In this document: piece after piece, positions 63,214 to 64,000 of the stretch
Position numbering within the stretch: the first letter of the stretch is position 1
Layout of the letters: each line of letters begins with the position of its first letter
Assembly (NCBI GenBank): GCA_036563645.1
Contig: DATCMA010000054.1
Span: 124,001 to 188,000 of the forward strand
Length of the DNA stretch: 64,000 nucleotides
Origin: DATCMA01 sp036563645
GTDB taxonomy: Bacteria; Actinomycetota; Actinomycetes; Mycobacteriales; Micromonosporaceae
Direction of reading: 5' to 3'
Translations under genes and position numbers: made by a program
The notes under the pieces: model-generated
The model's input: the letters and a program-made list of their open reading frames with translations, nothing else
The model's database searches: none
What the model was told of the DNA's origin: nothing

Positions 63214-64000
63214 ATGCGAGCGTCGATGGGTCGCCGAGTCCGCGGCACCGGCCGTCGACTTCTCCTCGTCGGGGCCGTGCTGCTGCCGCTCGGCTGGCTA
63301 GTTGCAATCACGCAAATCTCCAGCGCGGAGACTGCCGCGCAGACGGCGGACGGCCAGGGCGGCGCGCAAGCCCAGCCCAGCGCGAGCCCAGACGCGGGTC
63401 TCGGGAACAGCTGTGCGACCAGCAAGCTGCCCGCGCACACCGGATTTCAGGACGGTGACCGGTGCGTGTCCACCGCGTTCGGCGAGGTCGGGCTCGCCGA
63501 GAAGAACCCGACGTTGCTGATCGTGGAGGCTCCGGAGACCGTCGAGGTGGGTCAGCCATTCGCGCTCACGGTCAGCACGCGGAACCTGGTGCGGGACCGC
63601 TTCCTCCCCGCGGCGCAGGGCGGCTACTACCTCGAATCCTCGTTCCTGACCGAGGACGGGCTGGTCCGGGGACACTTCCACACCGCGTGTCGGATCCTCA
63701 CCCGCACGGATGAAGCGCCCGATCCGGCGCCGGCCCCGGCATTCTTCGTCGCCACTGAGGACAGTCGTGGGGGTGCCGAGCCCGACACGGTCACGATCCA
63801 GGTGCCCGGGCTGCCCGAGGAGGGAATCGCGCAGTGCGCGGTGTGGGCGGGCGACGGCTCCCACCGGATTCCCATGATGCAGCGGGCGAACCAAATCCCT
63901 GCCCTGGACGCGGTGCGGATCCGGGTCACCTCCGCTCGGCAACCCGCGGCGCAGGAATCACCCACGCCGCAACCGCCTACGCCGGCCACGTCCGCGCAGC
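63214..64000 (+). CDS. Conserved secreted actinobacterial protein of unknown function, 3' end beyond the window
   Basis: An open frame from the ATG at 63214 to the window end with no stop, at least 262 residues. The start has GGAAAGG seven bases upstream. An N-terminal basic stretch (RRVRGTGRR) leads into a hydrophobic segment, LLLVGAVLLPLGWLVAI, so it is exported or membrane-anchored. A low-complexity Ala/Gln/Gly region follows, then a compact domain starting NSCATSKLPAHTGFQDGDRC, with ESSFLTEDG, RGHFHTACRIL and CAVWAGDGSHRIP. Similar proteins are widespread in actinobacteria and are sometimes labelled Pecanex-like, with no known role. Four conserved Cys residues suggest disulfides. Confidence 0.85.
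   Translation, partial: MRASMGRRVRGTGRRLLLVGAVLLPLGWLVAITQISSAETAAQTADGQGGAQAQPSASPDAGLGNSCATSKLPAHTGFQDGDRCVSTAFGEVGLAEKNPTLLIVEAPETVEVGQPFALTVSTRNLVRDRFLPAAQGGYYLESSFLTEDGLVRGHFHTACRILTRTDEAPDPAPAPAFFVATEDSRGGAEPDTVTIQVPGLPEEGIAQCAVWAGDGSHRIPMMQRANQIPALDAVRIRVTSARQPAAQESPTPQPPTPATSAQ

Overview
The window comes from a high-GC actinobacterium. GTG starts are frequent, codon third positions are strongly G/C, and the genes include F420-type luciferase-like (LLM) oxidoreductases, LprG-like and CapA-like lipoproteins, CBM2-tagged secreted proteins and a KstR2-type regulator. Secreted GH10 xylanase and CBM2 proteins suggest a plant-biomass-degrading soil or compost organism; the species cannot be fixed from this sequence alone.

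Layout. 1-9.3 kb: a dual GGDEF/EAL c-di-GMP protein, a methyl-accepting chemotaxis protein, a DksA/TraR-type zinc-finger protein with a structured leader, an LLM oxidoreductase fused to a hemerythrin domain, and a divergent TetR/DHA2 transporter pair. 9.4-20.4 kb: a complete Liv-type ABC importer followed by two SDRs, a PaaY-like hexapeptide protein, two paralogous acyl-CoA ligases and a hotdog thioesterase. 20.4-26.6 kb: a third ligase with a Zn-alcohol dehydrogenase, divergent from a four-subunit 2-oxoacid:ferredoxin oxidoreductase operon that carries its own GntR gene. 26.6-52.5 kb: a near-complete steroid C/D-ring (HIP) catabolic locus, with FadD3, FadE30/FadE31-type and other acyl-CoA dehydrogenases, EchA20, IpdF, IpdA, IpdB, IpdC, FadA6 and KstR2. 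52.5-64 kb: a beta-helix protein fused to CBM2, a second DHA2 transporter, an MBL-fold hydrolase, BioY, a GH10-CBM2 xylanase, two frameshifted lipoprotein genes (CapA-like and LppX/LprG-like), and the start of a conserved secreted protein running off the end.

How it fits together. The palindrome AnCAAGnnCTTGnT, the published KstR2 operator, occurs nine times with no mismatch and twice with one mismatch. Every copy lies in a gene-start region between 9.4 and 56.9 kb. This ties the ABC importer, the ligases, an LLM oxidoreductase, FadD3, the beta-oxidation operons, ipdABC, fadA6 and possibly an MBL hydrolase into one candidate regulon, larger than the known mycobacterial KstR2 core. No ring A/B genes (KstD, KshAB, HsaA-D) and no Mce4 genes are in the window. 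The locus therefore looks like an uptake-activation-degradation module for a C/D-ring propionate such as HIP; the substrate is inferred, not shown.
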